12,181 bases of DNA from Candolleomyces eurysporus (taxonomy: Eukaryota > Basidiomycota > Agaricomycetes > Agaricales > Psathyrellaceae): assembly GCA_027579435.1 (NCBI GenBank), contig JANBPK010000300.1, positions 1 to 12,181 on the forward strand, written 5' to 3'. A model generated the notes under the pieces. The model was not told the origin of the DNA. It saw only the letters and a program-made list of their open reading frames with translations, and did no database searches. The translations under genes were made by a program, and so were the position numbers. Shown in pieces: positions 1 through 7,449 of this stretch; within the stretch, counting starts at the first letter, position 1, and the number at the start of each line of letters is the position of its first letter.

Positions 1-72
1 GAGACGCCCGTGAACGAGAAGAACTTTGTGTTGCCGCCGAGTGTGGACAAGATCGTTCCTCCGCCTATTTGA
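1..72 (+). CDS. C-terminal end of an unidentified protein (5' truncated)
   Basis: Frame 1 is open from the window edge and ends at TGA 70-72, giving 23 residues that finish in VDKIVPPPI. Third positions are mostly G or C (GAG ACG CCC GTG AAC GAG AAG AAC), unlike the G-rich, low-complexity DNA that follows, so this looks like the tail of a real exon. The proline-rich end shows no recognisable domain and the family cannot be named. The 3' flank contains an AT-rich stretch around 288-300 that could serve for polyadenylation. The gene is convergent with the coiled-coil gene ending at 1120. Confidence 0.5.
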   Translation, partial: ETPVNEKNFVLPPSVDKIVPPPI

Positions 73-1119
73 GGCTTGATTGGTCCTGGGGCTGGTGGTG
101 GTGGTGGGAGTGGTTGCTGCTATTTACCATTGGTACCCCCNNTTTTGAAAAAGCGACGGTCGTGTTTCCTTCTTTCCACTTGGAGACGTCGCGTTTGGTT
201 GGTTGGGAGTGAGGTGACTTGGTTGTTGGGGATGAGTAGAGGCTGCTTGGGATGGTGGTGGTGCTTTAGATTGACTGACTGTACGCTACATAAATACATA
301 CGATCTAGACTTTCAGTATGTACCTTGGCGCAATAATCATTGATGCGTATCTCATCGACCCGGAAAGTGTCTGGCAGTTGAGCCCTGAGGCATGAAGTAG
401 AACCAGATTCAGAGTGAAGGCCTGATGATACTTGAGATGTTTATGCCACCTAAATACACTTGCACTTCATACGCAAACCGCGCCGCTATCGACACTGATG
501 GCCTATGTCCCGAGATAGAAGTCAACTGGGCCGTAACTAAAGTGATGATGACTTTTCCGACATCGCGCAAAGATGCCTCCGGCCTCCGACAAGCCTCCTC
601 ACTTCCTACTGTATTGATTTGAGTAAACGCAAGAAGCACGAAGAGCAATACCTACCAAAACTCTATCTCTGCCATGTGAATACCTACACGGCGGAAATTC
701 GTTTAAGCGCACCTGCCAGTGTTCGCTTTGTCGTCGCACACCTTGAAGGTTGGCGCATCTCGTTCATTTGATGCGTTCATGGGACATGCTGAGGAGAGAC
801 AAGGTCAACTGGGGAGGACAGTTCAGGTATCGGGGGCCCGTGGAAANGGGGGTATTGACAGCGAGAGCCTGAGGAGGAGGAGGAGGAGGAGGGGGCGGGA
901 GTTCATCGGTGACCCATAAAGTAACACGAGACCCCAGAGTTTAAGTGAGAATCTTAGTAGGTACCAAGAGCGTAACCTATTTTACATGCCACAGATATAG
1001 ACCCACGGTGCTGTTCATCCTCCCGGAACAATCCACCAGGTTCATTCAAGGAACAGGTATTCTGCAGTGCAATTCGAGATCACTTCCGGGAGTCCGACTG
1101 AATGTCCCGAGCGCCAGTT
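73..1119. other. Convergent intergenic region with no supported gene
   Basis: This stretch lies between two convergent gene ends. It contains GGT-rich 3' flank sequence (100-260), Ns at 141-142 and 847, and a GAG microsatellite at 871-891. Positions 409-648 are open on both strands: a 65-codon plus frame and a minus frame that lacks an ATG. Neither shows a domain or a consistent splice model. A GTAGGT donor-like site and an ATACAG acceptor-like site 47 nt apart exist on the minus strand near 655-609, but joining them leads straight to a stop. Confidence 0.5.
871..891. repeat. (GAG)7 microsatellite
   Basis: Seven uninterrupted GAG units are followed by a G-rich run. The array lies in intergenic DNA, 24 bases after the ambiguous base at 847. 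It is probably just a slippage-prone simple repeat. Confidence 0.9.
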
Positions 1120-2027
1120 TTAACCCGTTGCGTTGTGAATCAACGGACCATAAAGATGGTCAGCTAATGCCCCGAACTTTGCTTCGAGAAGTTTTGGACA
1201 ACGGCATAATACGAGTTGGGAATGACACTCAGAGACTTGATCTTTGAGTCGTGCAATCTCTTGGTTTTTTTCGGCTATTATTTCTGCCAGTGACAGCTCG
1301 GATTCGGAATTGTCGGAATTGGACACCTCTCGTCGCCGTCTCCGTCGGTATGGCCCTGCTGTGTTGCGATCAAGATGCATGTAAAGGTCCTTCCAATCGG
1401 CCGCTTCCCTTTTCTTTTGATCCAGCTCCTGTCGGAGGACGACAGCGCTTGAAGCGGCCTGGTAGCAGGTTCGCGAGAGGCCATCAATTCGCTGATCTCT
1501 GGCTTCCACCATGGACTCCAGCACCAGGATTCGGCTATCTCTGGCCCCCACCATGGACCCCAGCGCCAGATTTCGTTCCCTCAGGTCGGCGATCGTTGCG
1601 TGATGTTGAGCTACCCTCTCCCTTGCGCTCGAAAGGTCTTCGGAAAGAGCTTCTATAGATTCTTGCATGGAAATGGCGCTGGTCTTGTATNCCCCCATTC
1701 TCCTCTGCCAAGGCATAGTTCCGGGCGCTTGTTGAAAGAAGCTTTGCTTCAAGGCTCGACAAGTTCTCTTGGAGCTCAGCGATTGTCACCTCATCCATGG
1801 CCCGCCTTTCTTGCACCGCTGTAATCAGCGTATTATATGCCTGTTTGGCGAAGACGAGGAGGGCGAATGCAGCGGATATACGAGTGAGCCCAGGCCCTGC
1901 TAAACACACGGCCAGGATGCAGAATCCTATACGTTGTAATCGGATGTGAGTGTTGTACGTCTCGAACTATGTTATCAGGCTCACCAGTATAAGTAACAAT
2001 GTCAGTGGGCATCTGATATATGAACAT
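1120..2027 (-). CDS. Coiled-coil protein with N-terminal hydrophobic segment, two exons
   Basis: Exon 1 runs 2027-1985 (ATG, 14 codons plus one base), an 85-nt intron runs 1984-1900 (GTGAGC...TTTAG), and exon 2 runs 1899-1120 (TAA). The phases join exactly: G plus CA makes one Ala codon. The predicted protein is 273 residues if the single N at 1691 is a spurious base. With N counted the frame breaks; without it GGGGG-A-TAC reads through. Residues about 22-38 (ISAAFALLVF core) are hydrophobic and could be a membrane anchor. The rest is heptad-rich coiled coil (about 49-165 and 220-245), with a six-arginine run and an acidic Ser/Asp patch between them. Two adjacent 14-residue units are duplicated. 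The family is not recognised. The 3' end of the intron lacks a strong branch site, so a shorter form starting at ATG 1798 (225 residues, no hydrophobic segment) is the main alternative. Confidence 0.72.
1490..1573 (-). repeat. Tandem 42-bp duplication inside the coiled-coil gene
   Basis: Two 42-bp units, 1490-1531 and 1532-1573, are imperfect direct copies. They encode two 14-residue blocks sharing the core SMVxARDxRI. The unit length is a multiple of seven residues, so the duplication preserves the coiled-coil heptad register. Confidence 0.8.
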
Positions 2028-2084
2028 CAAGGTAGAGGAATGAGTCAGATGAGGGACTTAGCAATGCCAGCCAGGACTATGGCC

Positions 2085-2092
2085 ATTTTATC
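2085..2092 (-). promoter_or_regulatory. TATA-like element of the coiled-coil gene
   Basis: The minus strand reads GATAAAAT 58 bases upstream of the exon 1 ATG at 2027. The distance is similar to that of the TATAAA box of the secreted-peptide gene at 7440-7449. It supports the two-exon model, but the match is imperfect. Confidence 0.35.
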
Positions 2093-2491
2093 CATCGCGT
2101 CTACCTTAACAGCAAGTGTGCACAGCAGCTTTTGTTTTCCTCACTGTACCACAGCCTCTCGCCACCGTGACCGATGCCCTCGGGAACTTTGGGTCCACGT
2201 TAAATCCTTAGGTGCTGAATGGACTCACTGCGGCGTCGACTTCAGTAGCTTGGTGCCCCGACTGATATTCTATGTACTATTGAGTACCCCTTACCAGTAG
2301 GTTCCCATCCATCCTCGAAAGACCAACGTCCTATACCTTTACAGTGCCCTTAACACGCTCGCAGGCTGTAGTAGTATTTACTATCCAATTAGACCGCGTC
2401 TAAGTCGATTTGCGGGCCAGCAGCAAGATCCCGCCTACAGTGCATGCAATGCTGGTGGATCGCGGGGGATGCAATTGGAGATACTATACAT
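2093..2491. other. Intergenic DNA between coiled-coil gene and F-box copy 1
   Basis: This is the 5' flank of the coiled-coil gene and the distal 3' flank of F-box copy 1. A 116-codon plus-strand open frame (1950-2300) overlaps it. That frame starts within the intron of the coiled-coil gene, has no recognisable domain and no splice support, and is not called. No repeat or RNA gene was seen. Confidence 0.5.
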
Positions 2492-2550
2492 GAGATCTGG
2501 GTCGCTAGCTATCATATACTCAACCCTGCTAAAGAAGACTAGTAGCCAAT

Positions 2551-4245
2551 TTACCAAGTAGGAACTCTGTAGCAAATCCTGAGGGTCATATCGCCGGTAT
2601 CCACTCCATGCTCATGAAGCATTGCAACCACGTCCCCTTTTCTACCATGATACGGGTGAGAAATTTCCACATGCTGAAGGGTTGGTCTCTCCAACTCTCT
2701 CCGTCCTTTAATGAAATCAAAGATGGCTTTATCGCCAATCCGAGGGTCTTTGGTCACATACAAAACTATTTTTCGCAAGCTGGGGCAATAAAACTCGGAG
2801 GCTTGTGCTGCGGGGTTGCCTTCTTCCCCCTTGGTAGGAGTCAGACCTTTGACGAGCTCGTCGGTCAAAAAGGGAGACGGAATTTCTCCATGCAGGGGAT
2901 ATGCCAATTTCAGCGACTCCAAATGGACGGTTTGAGCGAGCATAGGCAACAATTCTCCTGTGGAAATTGCATGGATGTAGAGGTCGAGGTGGCGAAGGGT
3001 CCCAGCGCAACGTTGCAAGAGGGCCCCGAGCGATTCTGCTCCAACGAGCGACCTATATTTCAAGGTAGTAAGCACTGGAAGTTCTAGCGAGAGGAATAGC
3101 ATTGTCGTGTTTCGTATAGAGCGCGTGTCGAGAGTCTGATTGAATTCGAGGTGCGTCAATCGGCGTAGGACCACAGGGTTTTCATAACGGGCCTCTTGAA
3201 GGACACAACCGATCGGCACGTAGAGCTCGCAGCGCTGGAGACGTGGACATCGTTCAAGTAACTCCAAGACCTCTCGGTCGTTGAACGAATTCCTCGGGGA
3301 TTCGATCAGTCTGCCAAAACGAATGTCCCAGAGTTGGGACCAAGGGAGTGGAATGAGTTGAAACTTCCGCAACGACGTTCCCGCGAGTCGTACACATCGA
3401 AGAGAGGGAGAGGAGAGCAAGCAATTGGGCTGTCCGATTGCAACATCCACCTCCCAACTGCCTAGGGAGGTAGAATGCGTCAAGTCCACGAATTCAAGAT
3501 TCGGAACCGAACTTGCTGGGAGTGATAAAAAGGCTTGTAGAATGCAATTAGATCCCTCGACCCTCAACCGCTTCCATCGTGATGAAAAGGAAATGATAGC
3601 TTGCTCGATGGCACGAAACCCGTCGTTAGTTTCGAGGCCATGAGGGGAACTGACGGCAATTGTGAGTGGGCGGATGCCGGCTCGGGAAAGCCACAGACGA
3701 ATTAGCTGTGCATAGTTCTTCAAGATTTCGATCCAGCGGACATGGCTGGTACCGCTCCTTCGCTCAGGGAGAAAGATGTAAGGTTTTTCCCATAGGCTCG
3801 GGCAGTCCAAGGCGACCCTGCGCCAGCTGCTGCAGACAAATGTCAACAGTGTAGGACAAAACTGAGGATCAATTGGGTCTGTATCCAGCTCGGTTGAAGC
3901 GAACGGAACAGGTTCGTTGACGCAATGTTCGAATATGCTCTGGAGGGTGTCGATGGGAATGCTCCGGATTGGGTTCAGGAGTGCAGTGTGCTGGTCGATG
4001 GAGCGGATCTGCTGTTCCCTTGAGGCTGATAACGCGGTGATACGTTGTTCGACCTCTGTTAGGCCAACATCGGAGGGGTTCGACTGATCTTCCGCTGCCA
4101 CCAATCGCGATCGGAGCTCTTCGAGCTCAGTATCAATGCCCTTCAGTTCGTCTTGAAGTCTTTTCACAAAGTGCGTGATCTGAGGCTTTTCGATGTCGGA
4201 GGATGAGTAGTTCGTGTTGAGGTGCGACTGAAAGGGAGACGCCAT
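2551..4245 (-). CDS. F-box-like protein, tandem copy 1
   Basis: A single-exon 564-residue protein, probably a substrate receptor of an SCF (Skp1-Cullin-F-box) ubiquitin ligase. Residues about 20-85 form a charged coiled coil (LQDELKGIDTELEEL). The F-box-like core follows at about 88-157: ALLNPIRSIPIDTLQSIFEHC, then a CSSWRRVALDCPSLW segment, the usual arrangement in mushroom F-box proteins. Residues about 180-540 hold irregular leucine-rich repeats (for example LRHLDLYIHAI and LESLKLAYPL) that would bind the substrate. ATG 4245 is the obvious start, conserved in copy 2. The C-terminus carries about seven residues (ending RVPTW) beyond the point where copy 2 stops. The substrate is unknown. 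That it acts in an SCF complex is inferred from the family. Confidence 0.95.
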   Translation of the reverse strand: MASPFQSHLNTNYSSSDIEKPQITHFVKRLQDELKGIDTELEELRSRLVAAEDQSNPSDVGLTEVEQRITALSASREQQIRSIDQHTALLNPIRSIPIDTLQSIFEHCVNEPVPFASTELDTDPIDPQFCPTLLTFVCSSWRRVALDCPSLWEKPYIFLPERRSGTSHVRWIEILKNYAQLIRLWLSRAGIRPLTIAVSSPHGLETNDGFRAIEQAIISFSSRWKRLRVEGSNCILQAFLSLPASSVPNLEFVDLTHSTSLGSWEVDVAIGQPNCLLSSPSLRCVRLAGTSLRKFQLIPLPWSQLWDIRFGRLIESPRNSFNDREVLELLERCPRLQRCELYVPIGCVLQEARYENPVVLRRLTHLEFNQTLDTRSIRNTTMLFLSLELPVLTTLKYRSLVGAESLGALLQRCAGTLRHLDLYIHAISTGELLPMLAQTVHLESLKLAYPLHGEIPSPFLTDELVKGLTPTKGEEGNPAAQASEFYCPSLRKIVLYVTKDPRIGDKAIFDFIKGRRELERPTLQHVEISHPYHGRKGDVVAMLHEHGVDTGDMTLRICYRVPTW

Positions 4246-4384
4246 GTGTCAGATAGGTTGGTTTGACGGTGGTGGTTGCAACGCAAAACGGGTTCTGTAC
4301 ACCGAGTACCTTTGAGCATGAATCGGCCCCGGGTAAATTCACGGGCCCGAGTCTGGCAGTGACTCCATCAAATTGATCTCGCAA
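4246..4384 (-). promoter_or_regulatory. 139-bp upstream block of F-box copy 1, identical to 6465-6603
   Basis: This block lies directly before the ATG of F-box copy 1 and matches the block before copy 2 at every base by eye. It contains a 9-codon upstream ORF and a second upstream ATG (4319) whose frame overlaps the F-box start. No clear TATA box is visible. It is probably the 5' leader and/or the proximal promoter. The boundary at 4384/6603 is the edge of the duplication. Confidence 0.8.
4339..4368 (-). promoter_or_regulatory. Short upstream ORF before F-box copy 1
   Basis: ATG 4368 to TGA 4339 encodes MESLPDSGP. If transcription starts upstream of 4368, ribosomes would meet this ORF before the F-box ATG, 94 bases further on. 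The same ORF precedes copy 2. The transcript start is not known, so a translational role is inference. Confidence 0.4.
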
Positions 4385-4696
4385 TACTGGACAGGAAGAC
4401 CGAATGGGGTAAAGGCACGGTCGCTGAATTGGGTCTGGCAGTGGCATCAAGTTAATACTGAGCTCACTTCGAAGCACAGAGATCAGTATGGTGCCTATGA
4501 TGATGAGAATACATACGCTTAGCCTGCGTCTCCCGAACCAAGAAGAACGCCTCTCCGGGAACGGGACTCGGATGAACAAGGGCAGGTGATGATCACAATG
4601 AAACACGAAGCCGAGGAGTACAATGCCGCACCTAGCACTGAAGCGAACGTTGTATTTCGACGCTCTAGGGAGTGGTTCTTAGAGAAGGTTGCTCGG
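4385..4696. other. Unique spacer between the two F-box duplication units
   Basis: This 312-bp spacer has no match in the unit 2 flank. Positions 4407-4455 are an imperfect direct repeat of 4330-4375 (shared GGGTAAA, GTCTGGCAGTG and ATCAA blocks), so a degenerate extra copy of part of the upstream block sits here. A minus frame is open through the spacer into the F-box gene and contains a hydrophobic patch (CILIIIGTILISVL), but it has no ATG at its head and no domain. It is probably the promoter of F-box copy 1 plus the 3' flank of copy 2. Confidence 0.6.
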
Positions 4697-4781
4697 GAGA
4701 TCTGGGTTGCTATATTATCATACGCTCGACACTGCTAAAGTAAAACTAATACTCCTTTTACGAACCAGGGCCAAGTCTGTA

Positions 4782-6464
4782 TCAAAATTTGAGGGTCATA
4801 TCGCCGGTATTTACTCCACGCTCTCGAAGCATTGCAAACACATCCCCTTGTCTACCATGGTACGGGTGAAAAATTTCCACATGTTGAAGAGTCGGTCTAT
4901 CCAACTCCCTCCGCCCTCTAATAAAATCAAAGATGGCTTCATCGCTAATTCGAGGGTCTTCGGTCACATGCAAAACTATCTTTCGCAAGCTGGGACAATA
5001 AAATTCGAAGGATTGCGCTGCGGGGTTGCCTTCCTCCTCGTTGGGAGGAGTCAGACCGTTGAGGAACTCGTCGGTCAGAAGGGGAGACGGACGCCCTCTA
5101 CGAAAGGGATGCACCAATTTCAGCGACTCCAATTGTATAGTTTGAGCAAGCATATCCAACAATTCTCTTGCGGAAATTCCATGGATGCGGAGGTCGAGGT
5201 GGCGAAGGGTTCCAGCGCAACGCTGCAAGAGGGCCCCGAGTGATTCTGCTCCAACAAGCGACGAGTATTTGAGTGTAGTAAGCGCAGGAAGTTTCAGCGA
5301 CAGGAATAACATCGTCATGTTTAGTATAATATCCTGGTTGAGAGTGTTGAGAGCTTGATTGAACTCGAGGTGCGTCAATTGGCGTAGGATCACGGGGTTG
5401 TGATAGCGGGCCTCTTGAAGGACGCGGCCTGTCGGCGCGTAGAGTTCGCAGCGCTGGAGACGTGGACATTGCTCAAGCAACTCCAAGATCTCACGGTCGC
5501 TGGACGAATTCTCGTGTGGCTCAATCAGCTTGCCAAAACGAATGTCCCTGAGGTGGGACCAAGGGAGTGGAATGAGTTGGAACTTTCGCAACGACTCTCC
5601 CGCGAGTCGCACACCTCGAAGAGAGGGAGAGGAGATTAGACAATTGGGCCTTCCGATTGCAGCATCCACTTCCTCGGCATCTGGGAAAAAATCATGCGTG
5701 AAGTCAGCGAATTCAAGATTCGGGACCGAACTTGCTGGGAGTGACAAAAGGGTTTGTAGGATGCAATTGGATCCTTCGACCCTCAATCGCTTCCACCGCG
5801 GTGAAAAGGAAATGATAGCTTCCTCGACGGCATGGAACCCGTCGTTAGTTTTGAGGCCTTGAGGAGAACTGATGGCAATTGTGAGTGGGCGGATACCGGC
5901 TCGGGAAAGCCACAGACGAATGAGCTGTGCACGGTTCTTCAAGACTTCGATCCAGCGAACGTGGCGAGCGCTCCTTTTCTCAGGGAGGAAGATGTAAGGT
6001 TTGTCCCATAGGCTCGGGCAGTCCAAGGCGACCCTGCGCCAGCTGCTGCAGACAAATGTCAACAACATAGGACAAACCTGAGGGGACATTGGGTCTGTAT
6101 CCAGCTCGGTTGAAGCGAATGGAACAGGTTCGTTGACGCAGTGTTCCAATATGCTCTGGAGGATGTCGGTGGGAATGCTACGGATTGGGTTCAAGAGTGC
6201 AGTGTGCTGCTCGATGGAGTGGATCTGCTGTTCCCTTGTGGTTGATAACACAGTGATACGTTGTTCGACCCCTGTGAGGCCAACATCCGGGGAGGGGTTC
6301 AACTGATCTTCCGTTGCCACCAATCGCGATCGAAGCTCTTCGAGCTCAGTATCAAGGGTTTTGAGCTCGTCTTGAAGCCCTTTCACAAACTGCGTGATCT
6401 GAAGCTTTTCGATGTCGGAGGGTGAGTAGTTTGTGTTGAGGTGCGACTGAAAGGGAGACGCCAT
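4782..6464 (-). CDS. F-box-like protein, tandem copy 2
   Basis: A single-exon 560-residue paralogue of the neighbour at 2551-4245, about 85% identical by eye over the first 160 residues and similar beyond. It has the same order: N-terminal coiled coil (about 20-85), F-box-like core (about 89-158, with CSSWRRVALDCPSLW), then irregular leucine-rich repeats. Differences cluster in the repeat region (for example around 250-262 and 360-372), where a substrate would be contacted, while the F-box core is well kept. It ends in MTLKF. The stop is TGA where copy 1 has TGC, so the tail is shorter. In-frame indels only and no internal stops suggest both copies are functional or only recently released from selection. 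The SCF role is inferred from the family. Confidence 0.95.
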   Translation of the reverse strand: MASPFQSHLNTNYSPSDIEKLQITQFVKGLQDELKTLDTELEELRSRLVATEDQLNPSPDVGLTGVEQRITVLSTTREQQIHSIEQHTALLNPIRSIPTDILQSILEHCVNEPVPFASTELDTDPMSPQVCPMLLTFVCSSWRRVALDCPSLWDKPYIFLPEKRSARHVRWIEVLKNRAQLIRLWLSRAGIRPLTIAISSPQGLKTNDGFHAVEEAIISFSPRWKRLRVEGSNCILQTLLSLPASSVPNLEFADFTHDFFPDAEEVDAAIGRPNCLISSPSLRGVRLAGESLRKFQLIPLPWSHLRDIRFGKLIEPHENSSSDREILELLEQCPRLQRCELYAPTGRVLQEARYHNPVILRQLTHLEFNQALNTLNQDIILNMTMLFLSLKLPALTTLKYSSLVGAESLGALLQRCAGTLRHLDLRIHGISARELLDMLAQTIQLESLKLVHPFRRGRPSPLLTDEFLNGLTPPNEEEGNPAAQSFEFYCPSLRKIVLHVTEDPRISDEAIFDFIRGRRELDRPTLQHVEIFHPYHGRQGDVFAMLRERGVNTGDMTLKF

Positions 6465-6603
6465 GTGTCAGATAGGTTGGTTTGACGGTGGTGGTTGCAA
6501 CGCAAAACGGGTTCTGTACACCGAGTACCTTTGAGCATGAATCGGCCCCGGGTAAATTCACGGGCCCGAGTCTGGCAGTGACTCCATCAAATTGATCTCG
6601 CAA
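6465..6603 (-). promoter_or_regulatory. 139-bp upstream block of F-box copy 2, identical to 4246-4384
   Basis: This is the same block as upstream of copy 1, with no mismatch seen. Beyond 6603 the sequences are unrelated, so any shared expression control must lie in this block. Confidence 0.8.
6558..6587 (-). promoter_or_regulatory. Short upstream ORF before F-box copy 2
   Basis: ATG 6587 to TGA 6558 encodes the same nine residues as 4368-4339. Upstream of copy 2 the frame stays open back to about 6788 with an additional in-frame ATG at 6611, so its real start depends on where transcription begins. Confidence 0.35.
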
Positions 6604-7140
6604 CATTTCATAGTTCGCCTTCTGGCAATACTTAGATGTCCTGGGTAGTTGTGCAGAGGCCTTTTCAAGTTGCAGATATCACTTTGCACTACTGACCCGC
6701 TACTGGAATAGGAATTGAAGGGGAGGAGAAGCTGCTGGAGTCGGCAGGCATTTTTGTGCACTGCGCGCAACCTTGCACCAGTGAGCACATTATCTTGAGC
6801 CGACCTAGCAGCTACATTCTGTTGAGATTAGGGTTATCGACCGGTTGTAAAGCCTTGCAAATTTTTTTCCCCTTTCGAAGTCCATTTTCCTTTTCGCTAT
6901 GTGATTTCCATGGTCGGTGTCCCCTCCGAGATTCCTCGGCTTCGACATCTGACTGAGAGCAGTATTGATTGACTATGCGATACATATGGCTATACCGTCA
7001 AATGCTAAAGAAGCTACATAAATAACGTGAAGCCACAGCACATAGTCTCGCGATTCCACTACGTGTGCTCAGGTCGTCAATAGGCGTATTTCTGCGAGAC
7101 CTCTCGGAGTCGTTCACTCACAATGCTTTGGCAAAACAAC
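6604..7140. other. Intergenic DNA between F-box copy 2 and the secreted-peptide gene
   Basis: This stretch should hold the distal promoter of F-box copy 2 and the 3' UTR of the secreted-peptide gene, both on the minus strand. Short open frames here (up to 76 codons) have no domain, signal peptide or matching splice sites. A single TTAGGG near 6830 is not a telomeric array. Nothing else was recognised. Confidence 0.5.
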
Positions 7141-7379
7141 TCAGTAGGCATGCCCGTTGCCGCTTGCCGTGTCAGGGGTTTTGACCCTGTGGTCAAATCC
7201 GTGCGGAGGCTCCGCTGAAGGATGGGAAGCCACCAATCAGATCGTAAAAAATATTCAGTAGCGAGTGATCAGACATACTACTTACCAGGATTAGCCACTG
7301 GGCTACCAGAAACGGTCGTCCCTTGAATCAAAAGGAGAGCGAGTGCGGCGAAGGTGACTGAAGCGAGCTTGTTAAGCAT
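7141..7379 (-). CDS. Small secreted peptide, two exons
   Basis: Exon 1 runs 7379-7286 and encodes a classical signal peptide: MLNK, a hydrophobic core LASVTFAALALLLI, then a likely cleavage after VSG (about residue 25). A 71-nt intron (7285-7215) has donor GTAAGT, branch site CTGAT and acceptor CCTTCAG. Exon 2 runs 7214-7141 and ends in TGA. The phase-1 junction gives a 55-residue precursor and a mature peptide of about 30 residues, rich in Pro, His, Gly and Thr and lacking Cys. It is therefore not a hydrophobin, and the missing CaaX end rules out a lipopeptide pheromone. A second acceptor (CCACAG, intron end 7187) would give a 67-residue precursor ending at 7077 with one Cys. A TATAAA box precedes the ATG. 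The function is unknown; effector or signalling roles are speculation. Confidence 0.65.
7177..7215 (-). repeat. Two short inverted repeats at the 3' splice sites of the secreted-peptide gene
   Basis: Positions 7203-7215 read GCGGAG-G-CTCCGC, a perfect 6-bp hairpin starting at the last intron base. Positions 7177-7200 form a second hairpin: TTTGACC and GGTCAAA arms (7180-7186, 7191-7197) around a 4-base loop, extended by GG/CC after one mismatch. On the coding strand the loop is ACAG, whose AG is the alternative acceptor. Confidence 0.7.
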
Positions 7380-7439
7380 GCTAGATAAGCTGAAGCAGTT
7401 TCTGGGTGTGTTTCTGGAGATGAAACGAAGGCTTCCTTG

Positions 7440-7449
7440 CCTCTTTATA
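7440..7449 (-). promoter_or_regulatory. TATA box of the secreted-peptide gene
   Basis: The minus strand reads TATAAAGAGG with its last A about 65 bases before the ATG at 7379. This leaves room for a 5' leader of about 35 nt (AC-rich, CAGAAACACACCCAG), a typical compact fungal core promoter. It strongly supports the gene model. Confidence 0.7.

Larger units (their letters stand above)
2492..4384 (-). repeat. Tandem duplication unit 1 (F-box gene plus flanks)
   Basis: Homology to 4697-6603 begins downstream of the gene at GAGATCTGGG (2492; second copy 4697), continues through the coding region and ends upstream at 4384 (second copy 6603). Identity is lowest in the 3' flank, intermediate in the coding region and perfect over the last 139 bp. 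Indels in the coding region are all multiples of three. Confidence 0.93.
4697..6603 (-). repeat. Tandem duplication unit 2 (F-box gene plus flanks)
   Basis: This is the second copy of the unit at 2492-4384, in the same orientation and separated by the 312-bp spacer. The 3' flank has drifted with several indels. The 5' 139 bp have not drifted at all. Confidence 0.93.

Noticed and set aside
409..648. Open frames on both strands, the minus one beginning with a hydrophobic, signal-like stretch
   Set aside because: The minus frame has no ATG at its head, the nearest upstream ATG (plus a possible 47-nt intron) leads to an immediate stop, and neither strand shows a known domain.
1950..2300. 116-codon plus-strand frame
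   Set aside because: It starts inside the intron of the coiled-coil gene and runs across that gene's exon 1 and promoter on the opposite strand, with no domain and no splice support.
2608..3087. 159-codon plus-strand frame, with a similar one at 4689-5243
   Set aside because: Both are antisense shadows of the F-box coding regions; their similarity to each other only reflects the gene duplication.
4133..4606. 157-codon minus frame with a hydrophobic patch upstream of F-box copy 1
   Set aside because: It lacks an ATG at its head, and the hydrophobic part lies in the unique spacer and is not shared with copy 2. The part from ATG 4447 is discussed as an overlapping upstream ORF instead.
6825..6835. 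TTAGGG hexamer suggesting telomeric sequence
   Set aside because: Only one hexamer is present; a telomere or interstitial array needs repeats.
7160..7230. Possible tRNA because of a GGTCAAATCC segment like a T-arm
   Set aside because: No A-box, anticodon arm or acceptor pairing fits. The segment is better explained as a hairpin in exon 2 of the secreted-peptide gene.
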